A stretch of 64,000 nucleotides of DNA, taken from NCBI GenBank assembly GCA_009760855.2, contig WPIO01000024.1, forward strand, positions 4,674,501 to 4,738,500, given 5' to 3'. Positions 55,501-64,000 of this stretch are shown here, piece after piece. The first letter of the stretch is position 1. Every line of letters starts with the position of its first letter. This DNA comes from Cristatella mucedo (Eukaryota > Bryozoa > Phylactolaemata > Cristatellidae). The position numbers were made by a program, and so were the translations under genes. Below the pieces are notes generated by a model, which worked only from the letters and a program-made list of their open reading frames with translations, was not told where the DNA came from and did no database searches.

Positions 55501-58500
55501 AGGTCTGACTCCTCAGATACTAAGGGCTCAGCCGAAAAGTTTTCAGCCTTCTTTACTGAAAAAATTGTGCACATTCGTGCCTCCATTAAGTCCCCTCCGA
55601 CCAAAGCAATCGCCGTTCCTCAACCTGTGACCTTTCTTAAAAGGTTCTCTGATGTCTCTGCCTGTGATGTGGCTGGCTTAATAAGGTCTAGCAAAAAGAG
55701 CTCGTCTCCTGAAGACCCTATACCTTCATCTCTGTGGTCTTCACTTGCAGACCAACTTAGCCCTGCCATAACCAAGATTTTTAATGCTTCTTTGGGAAAA
55801 GGGGTCGTCCCCAAGTCCTTTAAATCGGTAATCGTTAGACCTATTCTTAAAAAGCCTGGACTAGACACAGAGGTCCTAGCAAACTATCGTCCAGTTTCCC
55901 TTCTTCCGTTCTTATCAAAGATTCTTGAAAAATTTGTTGCTAAGCAGCTAGTCGAACATATTGAAAATAATGGAATGTCAGAAACATTTCAATCAGGTTT
56001 CAAGAGGCAGCACTCTACTGAAACTGCTCTCCTCCGTGTTAACACTGACATTCTACGTGGCAACGACGACGGGAATGTCACTGCCCTAGCTCTGCTAGAT
56101 CTGTTTGCTGCCTTCAACACCATTGATCACGAAGTTCTGCTTGAACGATTGAGAACAACGATCGGTCTGGCAGACGAAGCACTGGCGTGGTTTAAATCAT
56201 ACTTGTCTGATCGTGTTCAATCCGTATCGTGTGGGGGTCAGGTCTCAGGCATGAGAAGGGTCACCTGTGAAGTCCCTCAAGGGTCTGTACTTGGTCCCTT
56301 GCTGTTCTCCATTTATACGCAACCTCTGGGAAAAGTGATTAAGGCCCATGGAATAGAATATCACTTCTATGCTGACGATACTCAGTTGTATTTGTCCTTT
56401 AAACCGTCGGAATCTGCTGCAGCAACTGAGAAACTGAATGCTTGCCTTGCCGATATTCGATCCTGGATGTCGGAAAACTTCCTGAAATTAAATGACGATA
56501 AAACCAAACTGCTTCTCATAGGACACCCTAAGCGTGTGGCTGGATTAAAAGGCTTTGCTGTTCTAATAGGTGATGCTATTGTGCGACCTTCACCACGTGC
56601 TCGTAATCTAGGTGTCGTGTTTGACAGCTGCCTTAATTTCAAAAGCTTCATTCAGAAGACTGCCTCTACAGCTAGCCATCACATCCGATCCCTATCCAAG
56701 ATTAGAAGCTGTCTCCCACAGTGGCTTGTAAAAAATTTGACTAGCTGTTTAGTTCTGTCTCGGCTTGATTATTGTAATTCCCTTTTGGCTGGGCTACCAA
56801 AGAAAGCTATTATGCCACTACAGCGGACTTTGAATATGGCTGCAAGGCTGGTCTTCAAGTCCCAGCGGTTTGAGCACGTGTCACCTTTGCTGAAAGAGCT
56901 AGGATGGTTGCCGGTTGAGCAAAGGATATAGAGTAAAGTTCTTATGCTGACCCACAAGGCCCGCCACGGCTTGGCTCCTTCGTACCTAGCAGAACTGCTG
57001 CATCAGTTTCAGCCTGTTCGCGCCCTCAGGTCCTGTGTGGACAATAAATTAGCTGTCCCATTCCTCTGCTTGAAGACAGTTGGCGACAGAAGCTTTAGCT
57101 CTGCAGGTCCTAGACTGTGGAACTCGCTTCCACAATTCTTAGGCAACGACATCTACTCTCCAACTGCCGACTATGGCACATCTTTTTCAGCGGTCCTGAA
57201 CTGCTACTTCTATGCTACTCACTACTTCAACTGCTCTCCTAACTCTGCTATGCTTCCCACTTTCTCTTTGTTGCGTGAGACGAAGTCTGTTGGCTACCGA
57301 ATGCGTACCGAAAGCCGCTTAGGCTGTGAGTGCTCTATACAAAACTCTCCTGGGTAACACCCACATGGTCTTTATGACTTTGTGGAGTTACTGACGGAGA
57401 TACATTGAAACATGCTGGGACATTACCAGAGGTATATTATTAAAATAATTTGTTTGTATAGCGCCCCAAGAGAACTTAATCTCTATTTAGGCGTTTCGCA
57501 TACGCCTCGGGCTTGACCCCTCGACCTCAGTCAGATCTTGGTCGGGGCGAGCACCTTAAACGCTTGACCAAACCAGCTATGATGTTAGTTATCCATGGCA
57601 GCAGCCGATCAATGTAGCACAGGAGCAGGACAGTGGGATTAGGGTTCAAATGACTTGTCTTCTTCGATTGGGATATGAACTTTAGGACGAGATCACTAGT
57701 GATCTGCTTGAATCTACCCACTGAGGTATTGCATGGAATCGGTGGACAGCATTCTAGGGGGATGCTGCCATTGCGGGGATGGACGCCTTGATTTTGTCTA
57801 TCATCTGAACAATGAAGCTGGATAAGCGATTAGCTAGATCATCACATGGTTCATCAGGTAAAGAGATAACTCTCGAGCGGTTGAGGAGATAGTTAATCGC
57901 TGACATCAGCATTTTTGGATTTTGCATCCATGATTCAACAATGTTTATATAGAAGCTAGAAATGGCATGCAGCCATTTATTTGGAGATGACTTAAAGGCT
58001 CTGCTTCAAAATGGTGGATGTGAATTAGGCCGGCATCTTTGAGCATATGCCTGTGAAGGAGCCAGTTGATTTTTTTACGATTAACTTGCTAAACCTATTT
58101 AGCACCACACCTTACTGCACAGTCTCAGGCCATCCAAATAAGAATCCATAGTGTCTTTAGGATGGGAGGAATATGAGTATACCAGACGGCCTTTAGAGGG
58201 TGAGCTTAAAGCTTATTCCGAAACGTTCGGTTAGCAATTTTTTGGATCAAGCTACAGAGCTTCTACAAGTGGTACTCCTTCATCGTACACATTAAAGCTC
58301 GATCATTTAGGTAGGTTGTATGGTATGGAGAGAAGTTATGTAATTGCAGCTGGGTGAAATTTTTCTGTCGACATCGTAAGAAGAAATTAAAGCGTCGGTA
58401 AACCGGCGTAAAAATACCGAAGCTAAGCGTAGCAAGTCTTAGCCACTTACTGCCATCTCTTCTAGTTGACTGCTGCGAGTTTAATAAAAGCTTATTTTGA

Positions 58501-61500
58501 GCACCAGGGAGCGCTTGTCACCTTGCCACTGCGAATTATTTTGTTACTGCCGCATAGTTTACGTAAGGAGAAATAAAAAAATGTCTGAGAAAAAGTCACT
58601 ATTTTCCCCAAAAGCCCTTTATCTCGTTATCTTACTATGGCACTAAGATAGCAGCTTGTGGACTGCCTAACCCATTGTTTGCAAACATTGGCAGAGCCGG
58701 GTGGGCAGCTAGCGGCAATTTTCTTACCTGCATCCTCCCAGGGCCCCGAATAGTCCCCCTACCTTAAAGTCCGAGACAGTTACCAACAATAGAGATCAAA
58801 TGGGGTCGTATTTCTACTCGATCAGCAACTGCTGATTTTATTTCCAATGACCAATGCTCACATATGCTTTATTTGAGAGTAGAGACCTGCCAATATCGCA
58901 ATCTTGCGAGTGTTTGCCCCTAGTGAAAGTGTATGTCCCACGGCTGGTTATTAACCTGGAGTCAGCGAAAGTTTAAGCGGCAATGGATATGTTACTGGGT
59001 GAAATTCGTTGACAATCTCAATTTGATCATCAATATATTTCAGTGCATTTATTTTTTATATCATTAAATACCTAATAATACATAGGTCTCAATATTGGTG
59101 ACTGAAAAAACCCACAAATAATAACAGGTTTGCATGGGAGGCAAATGAAAACGATCAGCTGATACTCAATCTATATCTCCGTCACGACTTGGCAGCTATA
59201 ATTGTTCTCCTTTTATGGAAATCTAGTACATGACGGGCAAAAAAGTGCATAGAAACAAAGTTGTTTTCTTTAAAATTAAAAGAGGTTACAATTGCGGTTT
59301 CTAGTTGAGAAGTATGGTGTACAATCATTAAACTCTAAATAATTATTTTTTAAGCAATGATTACATCTGAAATGTTAACTTTTTAAATATTAGCGCCAGC
59401 CAAAGTATTGAACACGATAATATTAGTAATAATAATGCTCTTGACAAAGCGACCACAGAGAACGCAATCTCTTTCTAGGTGCTTCACGTTTGCTCCAAAG
59501 AGAAACGTGATTGAATGGTGAGTAATATCATGCTTGATAAACAACAGGAATAACATGGTTAGGGGTGACGTGCAAAGGGTCAGCATGCAAATGTGATTAG
59601 TGGCAGCACGCACGATGAAGTAGTTTCTTTAGTCACTGTGACTTATTTTTCTGCTTCGGCAAGTATTTTTGTAATAGGTTCTGCAAGAAGTTCAGAAACA
59701 CTACTGGCGTAAACCGTGTTATTTCATTAGATGTAATGCGTTTTGGATGTTCATTTAAGAAACGAAGCAGAATGAAGTTATGAGCTACCATGTGAATTTT
59801 GCTAGCTTTCAAGCTAACACAATTAATTGTACTGATTCTTCTTAGAGAAGATATCGTCTCTTTTCGTCCATAAAGAAGTTACTTTCGGAAGACAATGACG
59901 GTAAGTAATGAAATCAGGGTCATTCCTGTTTCTAACTATTGCATTCCTATATATTCATGGGCTGAACCGTTGATCAAATCCCTGCGGCCACTCTTATTCA
60001 TGTTGCTAAAAGACTGAGAAATATCTCCTCTAGAATCCGAAAGTGACTGGGGAGGTTGGAGATAGACAGCTGCTAACAATTTTGTATGTTAGACAAAGTG
60101 ATCCTTCAAAATAGAAACATGAGTGAGCAAACGTTATGAGTATCTCTCTAGCCCGAATTGCTCAAGGATCTGGATACTCTGTTAAACTTTTGAAAAGGTT
60201 ATTTCTGATAGGGCTACCTAAATTTGCAACATGGATTCCTAATACTACCTAGCCGGCATGGAAGGCGATATATAAGGGTGTATCTGATTCATCCATTTCG
60301 TACTTGTCCATGTTGACCCTGTGCGTGTCACCCCTAATCATGTTATGCTTGCTTTCATTGAGCATGCTACCACTAACCATTCGATCGTGCTTCTATTGCA
60401 GCAAATGTGAATTGCCTAGAAAGAGATTTAGTGAGCTGAGACTGCTAAATCATATGTATTATTATTACTATTACTATTAATGCAAAGAACATGCAAAACT
60501 ATGCAACTATGCAACTATGCAACTATGCAAAAGAACATCTCTGTAACAGTTGAACAAATTAAAAAATATGTAGATACAAATTATAAATCAACGAGCCTCT
60601 ATGAGTATGAGTGACAATGAAAATAGGTCTAAACTTACAGATACTGTAAGCTACGAGCTCTCTGATGTCATTTGGAACAACAAACAAACGTAAGCCACGA
60701 TTTTTGTGAACCAGTTATTGTACAAAAAACACCTAAAATAGATTGATTTCCAAGACGAAATTCAAGCTAACATTCAAAGACAACTCAACAGTTATATCGT
60801 ATTATTCAAGCCAAAATGAAAACGAATTCACTGACCTGATTATCCTAATGGGCGCGTTAAGCTTTATGCTTTTCATTTGTGTATGCAGTGACGATTAACT
60901 ATCGTGCAAAAAAGTGAGTAATAATTCATGTATGACTATGTAGTTTATTCGTACTTTGTATGTCATAAACTAGTGGACTCAATCAATTCTCATTCTCGAA
61001 AATATCCCAGTTGCATGCGGATTATTTTATTGTGCTTGAATGCGTTTTTTCTAAAATAAGAGTCCATCATCTCAAACTTTTTTCAAAGCTGTTTAAGAAT
61101 CAACTAAATCAGAACGACCGATTGAGGAAGCGTTTCCATCTACTTCCGGTCAAGCCAGATGCCAGGCCAAGGTTTAGTCCTCCTCCAATCAAATCTTAAC
61201 GATAGGACTGGTATACATTTAGTTCTATCTGCTTGATTAAATCTTTACATTTAAAAACTGTTATATAGATCTCTAGACTAAATCTAGAAAATTCAAAATC
61301 GCTACATATTTCTCAATCTCGCTGTCTCTCTCTCTCTCTTTCTCTCACATAAGCTTAGCACTCCAAAAAGAATACTAATAATGATAAGCTTGATCATGAG
61401 CGCTCAGATAACTCAATCTCTTTCTAGGCGCTTTGCATAAGCAGCAAAGGAATCATATTTGAATGTTAGTGGTAGCATGCTCAATAAACAACGAGAACAG

Positions 61501-62069
61501 CATGGTTAGGGTGACATGCACAGGGTCAGCATGCAAGTATGGTTAGTGACGGCATGCACGGCGTCAACACACATAAACACATAAAGGTCAAATCACAGTA
61601 ACAAACTAAAGGTTGTAATTAATTTTGATTTCTTTTTAAAATTCAAAAATTCTATTTCTAAATTTTGATTTATTTTATTTCTTATTAAATGAGGTCAAGT
61701 CAGGGATGTCGTGACGGAAGTCTGGGGTGAGTTCCAGGCTAGTTAGATTTCTTGCTGAGGCTCCCCATGGATTTCCTATTCATAAAGCACTGCGAAAAAA
61801 TTTACAGAGCGTTACATACCTTTCATTTATTATCTGATGCCCTTTTAAATTAGTGCTAGCACCTCCGAGGTAACAATAACGAAGTGCCAATCGGAGGTTT
61901 TTCGATACGCTAGCAGGCAACACTTTAACGTATACGGTTTCGCCTTCTGGGATTTCGGACAAATTATCCAGCAGTTTTGTAAATTGTTCATCTTTAGACA
62001 TCACTATTCTGAAAAATGAATGCACCATCGTCAATGCCAGCAAATAACATCTGTGCCTCACTTGAATTA
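46417..62069 (-). CDS. Gene 2: ZP-domain protein, two ZP-C exons of a paralogue of gene 1, partial
   Basis: Two minus-strand exons (62069-61820 and 46588-46417) join in phase 2 across a 15.2 kb intron to give a complete-looking ZP-C subdomain. The junction reads INE-S-CPVDKDV, equivalent to the ZP GCPxD motif, and it is at the same codon and phase as the ZP-C intron of gene 1. The upstream ZP-N, EGF and SRCR exons should lie beyond 62.1 kb and mostly outside the window; the final exon or exons were not found. Locus order (gene 2 upstream of gene 1, same strand) suggests tandem duplication. The intron holds a LINE-A carrying a full LINE-B, two SINE-2 copies, a SINE-1 and further LINE tails. 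It could instead be an upstream part of one much larger gene with two ZP modules. Confidence 0.72.
47672..47862 (+). mobile_element. SINE-1 copy
   Basis: B box GGTTCGATTCC is perfect at 47731-47741. Hairpins GGCGATCCTTTATCGCC and CACTGCAAGCAGTG follow, with an ATTTATTTATTT tail. The first ~30 nt of the head are diverged. It lies in the gene 2 ZP-C intron. Confidence 0.88.
48045..48870 (-). mobile_element. LINE-A 3' fragment
   Basis: Antisense copy with (AAT)n at 48050, altered hairpin (GCACCCTCAGATATC) and ORF2 end remnants (VRSLTFRLIYSPAPAYLSQL, LSHQAKNCPTCC). Located in the gene 2 ZP-C intron. Confidence 0.78.
48871..51394. other. Gene 2 intron, featureless AT-rich DNA
   Basis: Largest stretch without recognisable repeats. 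A short frame at 49764-50012 has a hydrophobic patch but no family resemblance. Confidence 0.45.
51395..51465 (+). repeat. LINE-A/SINE-2-type tail
   Basis: TCTAGAAAGAGATTGAG, TTCTGTTATGCCAC and an ATTAGTATTAGTATT end: the terminal hairpin block with ATT tail, without recognisable upstream element. Confidence 0.6.
53156..53314 (+). mobile_element. SINE-2 copy, in LINE-A
   Basis: tRNA-derived head GCCGAGCTGGTTCGGTC, B box GGGCTCGAGCCCC (53218-53230), then a tail block (CCTGAATAGAGATTAAG, TTCTCTTGGGACGC) equivalent to the LINE-A 3' hairpin and an ATTTATTTTATT end. It interrupts LINE-A at its ATGTCATC|ATTACATGC site. Confidence 0.88.
53930..57404 (+). mobile_element. LINE-B, full-length CR1/L2/Rex1-like non-LTR retrotransposon
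   Basis: A 3.5 kb element with a short 5' region, one long ORF and a ~45-nt 3' tail ending GGAGATACATT, with no poly(A). Both edges are defined by the host LINE-A sequence it interrupts: antisense LINE-A matches run up to ~53925 and resume at ~57405 (GAAACATGCTGGGACAT). Truncated relatives elsewhere in the window end at the same GATACATT terminus. Clade assignment (CR1/L2/Rex1 group of the Jockey superfamily) rests on the RT motifs and endonuclease type; a phylogeny would be needed to fix it. Confidence 0.88.
54040..57357 (+). pseudogene. LINE-B ORF2: AP endonuclease and reverse transcriptase, nearly intact
   Basis: About 1105 codons from ATG 54040 in one net frame. A ~120-residue N-terminal segment precedes the endonuclease (NVRSLKTKG, LLTETWMT, LIVADFNIHVDN, LTLSDHCSVSF). 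The reverse transcriptase follows (NYRPVSLLPFLSKILEK, STETALLR, LLDLFAAFNTIDHE, VPQGSVLGPLLFSIY, YADDTQLY), then a C-terminal region (LDYCNSLLAGLP, ELGWLPVEQR, GPRLWNSLPQ). Two frame changes near 54560 and 54630 cancel out, leaving about 20 codons in another frame, and a TAG at 56929 falls where sister copies have CAA or CAG. The catalytic YADD is intact. Few defects suggest recent insertion. Confidence 0.9.
57436..57580 (-). mobile_element. SINE-2 copy, in LINE-A
   Basis: Antisense copy: hairpin GCGCC...AGAGA...TCTCT...GGCG at 57461-57494, head ending GACCAAACCAGCT. The B box reads GGGCTTGACCCC in reverse, slightly changed. It splits the same LINE-A just 32 bp from the end of the full LINE-B. 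Confidence 0.88.
58151..59417. other. Gene 2 intron, nothing recognised
   Basis: No repeat family or exon found. Confidence 0.45.
59418..59615 (-). mobile_element. LINE-A 3' terminal fragment
   Basis: A truncated tail: AATAATAATGC, hairpin (GCGACCACAGAGAACGCAATC), 3' UTR words GGTTAGGGGTGACGTGC and GTTAGTGGCAGCACGC. It is in the gene 2 intron. Confidence 0.82.
60295..60480 (+). mobile_element. LINE-A 3' terminal fragment
   Basis: Plus-strand tail with CACCCCTAATCATGTTATGC, GCAGCAAATGTGAATTGCC, a degraded hairpin and ATTATTATT end. A 4x tandem of AACTATGC follows at 60497-60529. Confidence 0.78.
60530..61369. other. Gene 2 intron, short CT tract only
   Basis: A (CT)n run at 61321-61345; otherwise no feature. 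Confidence 0.45.
61370..61745 (-). mobile_element. LINE-A 3' fragment next to gene 2 ZP-C exon
   Basis: Antisense tail with hairpin (GCGCTCAGATAACTCAATC ... AGGCGC), the 3' UTR and the start of the ORF2 end (GTCAGGGATGTCGTGACGG). It begins 75 bp into the intron after the exon ending at 61820. Confidence 0.78.
61820..62069 (-). CDS. Gene 2 exon: first half of ZP-C
   Basis: The donor GTATGT is near-consensus and leaves phase 2. The exon includes HSFFRIVMSKDEQFTKLLDN, then EIPEGETVYVKVLPAS, KNLRLALRYCYLGGAS and HQIINE. The pattern VYVxV....LxLxLxxC..a and the terminal IxNE/G are ZP-C features and align with gene 1 exon 10273-10501. The start is uncertain: an acceptor at 62070 gives phase 1 entry, and one at 62009 would trim it to 189 nt. 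A LINE-A tail lies only 75 bp past the donor. Confidence 0.78.
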
Positions 62070-62411
62070 CTGTAAAAGTTATACAGTCACTGGCTACATT
62101 GTTACGTCAATTGTATAAAATCAATTCCGTAATATCCGCAATAATGTCTTGTCTGAGCTCTTTCTAACCTTTCATTCTATGAAGTTTTAAAAATTTAAAA
62201 TCTTTCAATTTGTAAGTTCCAAGCATCAGCCATCAATTTTAACTGCAATCTAGTAAATTACCAAGTCATTGAAGTTACATTTTCATAACTAATAAATACA
62301 GCTAATCACTATCTGAATGTCTGAATCACTGCATATCAGCAAACGCAAACAAGACCTTGTCTACTGCAAGATAGATGACTAATTCAACTGCTGCTATTTT
62401 GACTAATCATA

Positions 62412-62875
62412 CAGAGCTTATGCTGACCCTCAAGGCAGTCCACGACTTGGCTAACCCTCGGCTGGCTAAATGGCTGCACCAGTTCCATCTGGTTCTGTAT
62501 GTACGATAGTTTAACTGTTCCGTTCCCCCAGTTTTACAACCGTTGGCGACAGAAAAGTTCGCTCTTCAGGTCCAGGGCTGTCGAACTCGCTTCCACAATC
62601 AATTCTTGCTCGACGACAACTGTTCTTCTGCTGCCAAATATTTCACATCCTTACCAGCAATACTAAACTGCCACTGCCATGCTACTCACAACCTCCACTG
62701 CTCTCTTTGCTTAACTATGCTTCCCAGATTTTCTTTATCACATGAGATCATGTCTGTCGTCCACCTAATGAGTACCTACAGCTGCTCAGGCTGCGAGAGA
62801 GCTATGTGAAACTTTCCTGCCTAAATTCCCTTAGTCGTTGTGGCTCTGTGGGATAACGGTCCTAGATACATTACA
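62412..62875 (+). mobile_element. LINE-B 3' fragment
   Basis: A plus-strand 5'-truncated copy beginning in the LTHKARHGLAPSYLAELLHQF region and ending with GATACATTACACTAC. Frames are broken (one open piece reads HCHATHNLHCSLCLTMLPRF). It lies between the gene 2 ZP-C exon and the possible upstream exon at 62876. Confidence 0.75.
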
Positions 62876-63058
62876 CTACATAGCTTTAATTACATCGATG
62901 AGCTGGGATTGAACGCTATTCTGCATTCTTCTCAGCGTTTCAGAGCCCTCAGAAACTACAACATTCCTTTCCATTAGGTTAATTACTACTTTACTGATAT
63001 TTCCAAGCAGTGAGCAAGTGCTTTTTATGTGTATCGTGTCAAGAGTCATTATATTCAT
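62876..63058 (-). other. Possible coding exon upstream of gene 2
   Basis: An open minus-strand segment reads IKSTCSLLGNISKVVINLME and then SETLRRMQNSVQSQLIDVIK. It is a helix-like composition with one cysteine and lies just upstream of the gene 2 ZP-C exon in transcription order. It abuts the 3' end of an inserted LINE-B fragment at 62875. I do not recognise a domain, and splice sites are not convincing, so this may be chance. Confidence 0.2.
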
Positions 63059-63094
63059 AATTTTATGTCCTGCTTGCGGCGGGGCTTATTTCAA

Positions 63095-63540
63095 TAATTA
63101 AATCTCGATTCGTCCTTTATGTGCTTATGCCTACTGAAACTGTGCATGCTGCCAATAACCAAACTTGCATTCTGACTCTGTGCATGTAACCCATAGCCAT
63201 GTTATTCTTGTTGTTATTGAGCATAAACATGCAAAATAGTAAGACTAAATAAATAAATACCACCTAATTTAACAGCTTCTTTTGTATAGCTACGGAAAAG
63301 CCTTTAGGCTACCATCACTGCTTGTAGTGGCGATACAGGGTCGCCCACCACAGGATTCGAACCCGCGACCTCGGGCAGAGTTCGTAAAAAGCAACCGTCT
63401 TACCTAGTGAACCACTACGGCTCACCACAGGCAACCACTAACCATTCGATCGTGCTGTTTATGCAGCAAATGTAAAGTGCCTAGAAAAAGATTGAGTTGT
63501 CTCAGTGAACTATATTGCATAGATATTATTATTGTTGCTA
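63095..63540 (+). mobile_element. LINE-A 3' end interrupted by SINE-1
   Basis: Plus-strand 3' UTR (CGTCCTTTATGTGCTTATGC, TGTGCATGCTGCCAATAACC) broken at ~63240 by an antisense SINE-1 and resumed at 63430 (ACTAACCATTCGATCGTGC) through hairpin and ATT tail. Confidence 0.8.
63246..63425 (-). mobile_element. SINE-1 copy, in LINE-A tail
   Basis: Antisense copy with AATAAATAAATA tail, TTTGTATAGCTACGGAAAAG, CACTGCTTGTAGTGGCGA and the B box (GGATTCGAACC in reverse). Head ends ACTACGGCTCACC. Confidence 0.85.
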
Positions 63541-64000
63541 TTAGGCGATATTTTCTGCATGACGAGTGTGATTAAATCATGTGCTATTATAGTAAATTGA
63601 GCCTTGTTTTTTAGGAAACGCAGCTACTCAGTAATAGATTTATACCTCAGCTGAGCACTACCCTGTTATTTGCTTGAGAAATTAAGTCATCAGATTTAAT
63701 TATTAAATTTAGTAGAAACTGTTTCGAGTCATCCTAACTAAACTGCTCTTAGATATTGACCCCACTTCTAACAATCACTTCATTTCTTCTGGCTATAAGG
63801 TCTGTAAATCCACAATTTTTTATTAGTCCAGACTAGCTCTTGATAGATTGGATCCATGGCATCCAAATTACAGTGTTTTTCAGTTACTTATGATTTTTTT
63901 TAAACGACTCACTTTAGAACACACATTAGCGAAAATAGCCTCGCTTTCAAATCACTAAATATGCCAATTTTTTAACAGTGCATGAGTTTAAATAATATGG

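Larger units (their letters stand above)
52155..58150 (-). mobile_element. LINE-A, near full-length, carrying LINE-B and two SINE-2 insertions
   Basis: Antisense LINE-A in three pieces: 52155-53925 (tail to RT), 57405-57435 and 57581-58150 (region between endonuclease and RT, matching the 35560-36000 part of the other long copy). The interruptions are SINE-2 (53156-53314), full LINE-B (53930-57404) and SINE-2 (57436-57580). Pieces are collinear, so this is one old insertion with later hits. It sits in the gene 2 ZP-C intron, in the same transcriptional sense as the gene. Confidence 0.85.

Overview
This is eukaryotic, animal-type genomic DNA. It is AT-rich and intron-dominated, full of dinucleotide and trinucleotide microsatellites and non-LTR retrotransposons. 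There are no operons and no uninterrupted host genes. The only host coding sequence I can reconstruct is exons of secreted, metazoan-style domains (SRCR, EGF, calcium-binding EGF, zona pellucida) on the minus strand. I infer an invertebrate metazoan; the sequence does not let me name the phylum.

Host genes. Eight minus-strand exons between 25325 and 4867 join with compatible splice phases into one SRCR-EGF-EGF_CA-ZP protein (gene 1). A second minus-strand locus (gene 2) supplies two adjacent ZP-C exons at 62069-61820 and 46588-46417. They are split by a 15.2 kb intron at the same codon and phase as in gene 1, so the window looks like two head-to-tail paralogues. The 5' ends of both genes (signal peptides) and the rest of gene 2 were not found. 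Gene 2 has the usual ZP-C cysteines; gene 1 has lost several.

Mobile DNA fills most of the introns. I separate: LINE-A, a CR1/L2/Rex1-like non-LTR element with about 17 copies, whose 3' end is a double hairpin followed by (ATT)n; LINE-B, a related element with a different 3' end, including a nearly intact full-length copy at 53930-57404; SINE-1, a tRNA-derived family with a tail of successive hairpins (6 copies); SINE-2, a tRNA-derived family whose tail matches the LINE-A 3' hairpin (5 copies); and one hAT-type DNA transposon relic (7528-10208). Nesting gives relative ages: SINE-1 and LINE-B lie inside LINE-A, and one LINE-A copy (52155-58150) holds the full LINE-B plus two SINE-2 copies.

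Layout. 1-3.3 kb: LINE-A pieces. 4.7-25.3 kb: gene 1, with the hAT element in its last intron and LINE-A/LINE-B remnants in other introns. 26-43 kb: repeat field with a long LINE-A at 34.6-37.7 kb, long CT and GA microsatellites and an 11-bp tandem repeat. 43.1-45.8 kb: an unexplained GC-rich segment. 46.4-62.1 kb: gene 2 ZP-C exons around a nested retrotransposon stack. 62.4-64 kb: more LINE/SINE debris.

The points most worth checking are the shared LINE-A/SINE-2 3' hairpin, the microsatellite grown inside one copy of that hairpin, the hairpin-chain SINE-1 family, and the cysteine-depleted ZP-C module of gene 1. No CRISPR, rRNA or true tRNA gene was seen.
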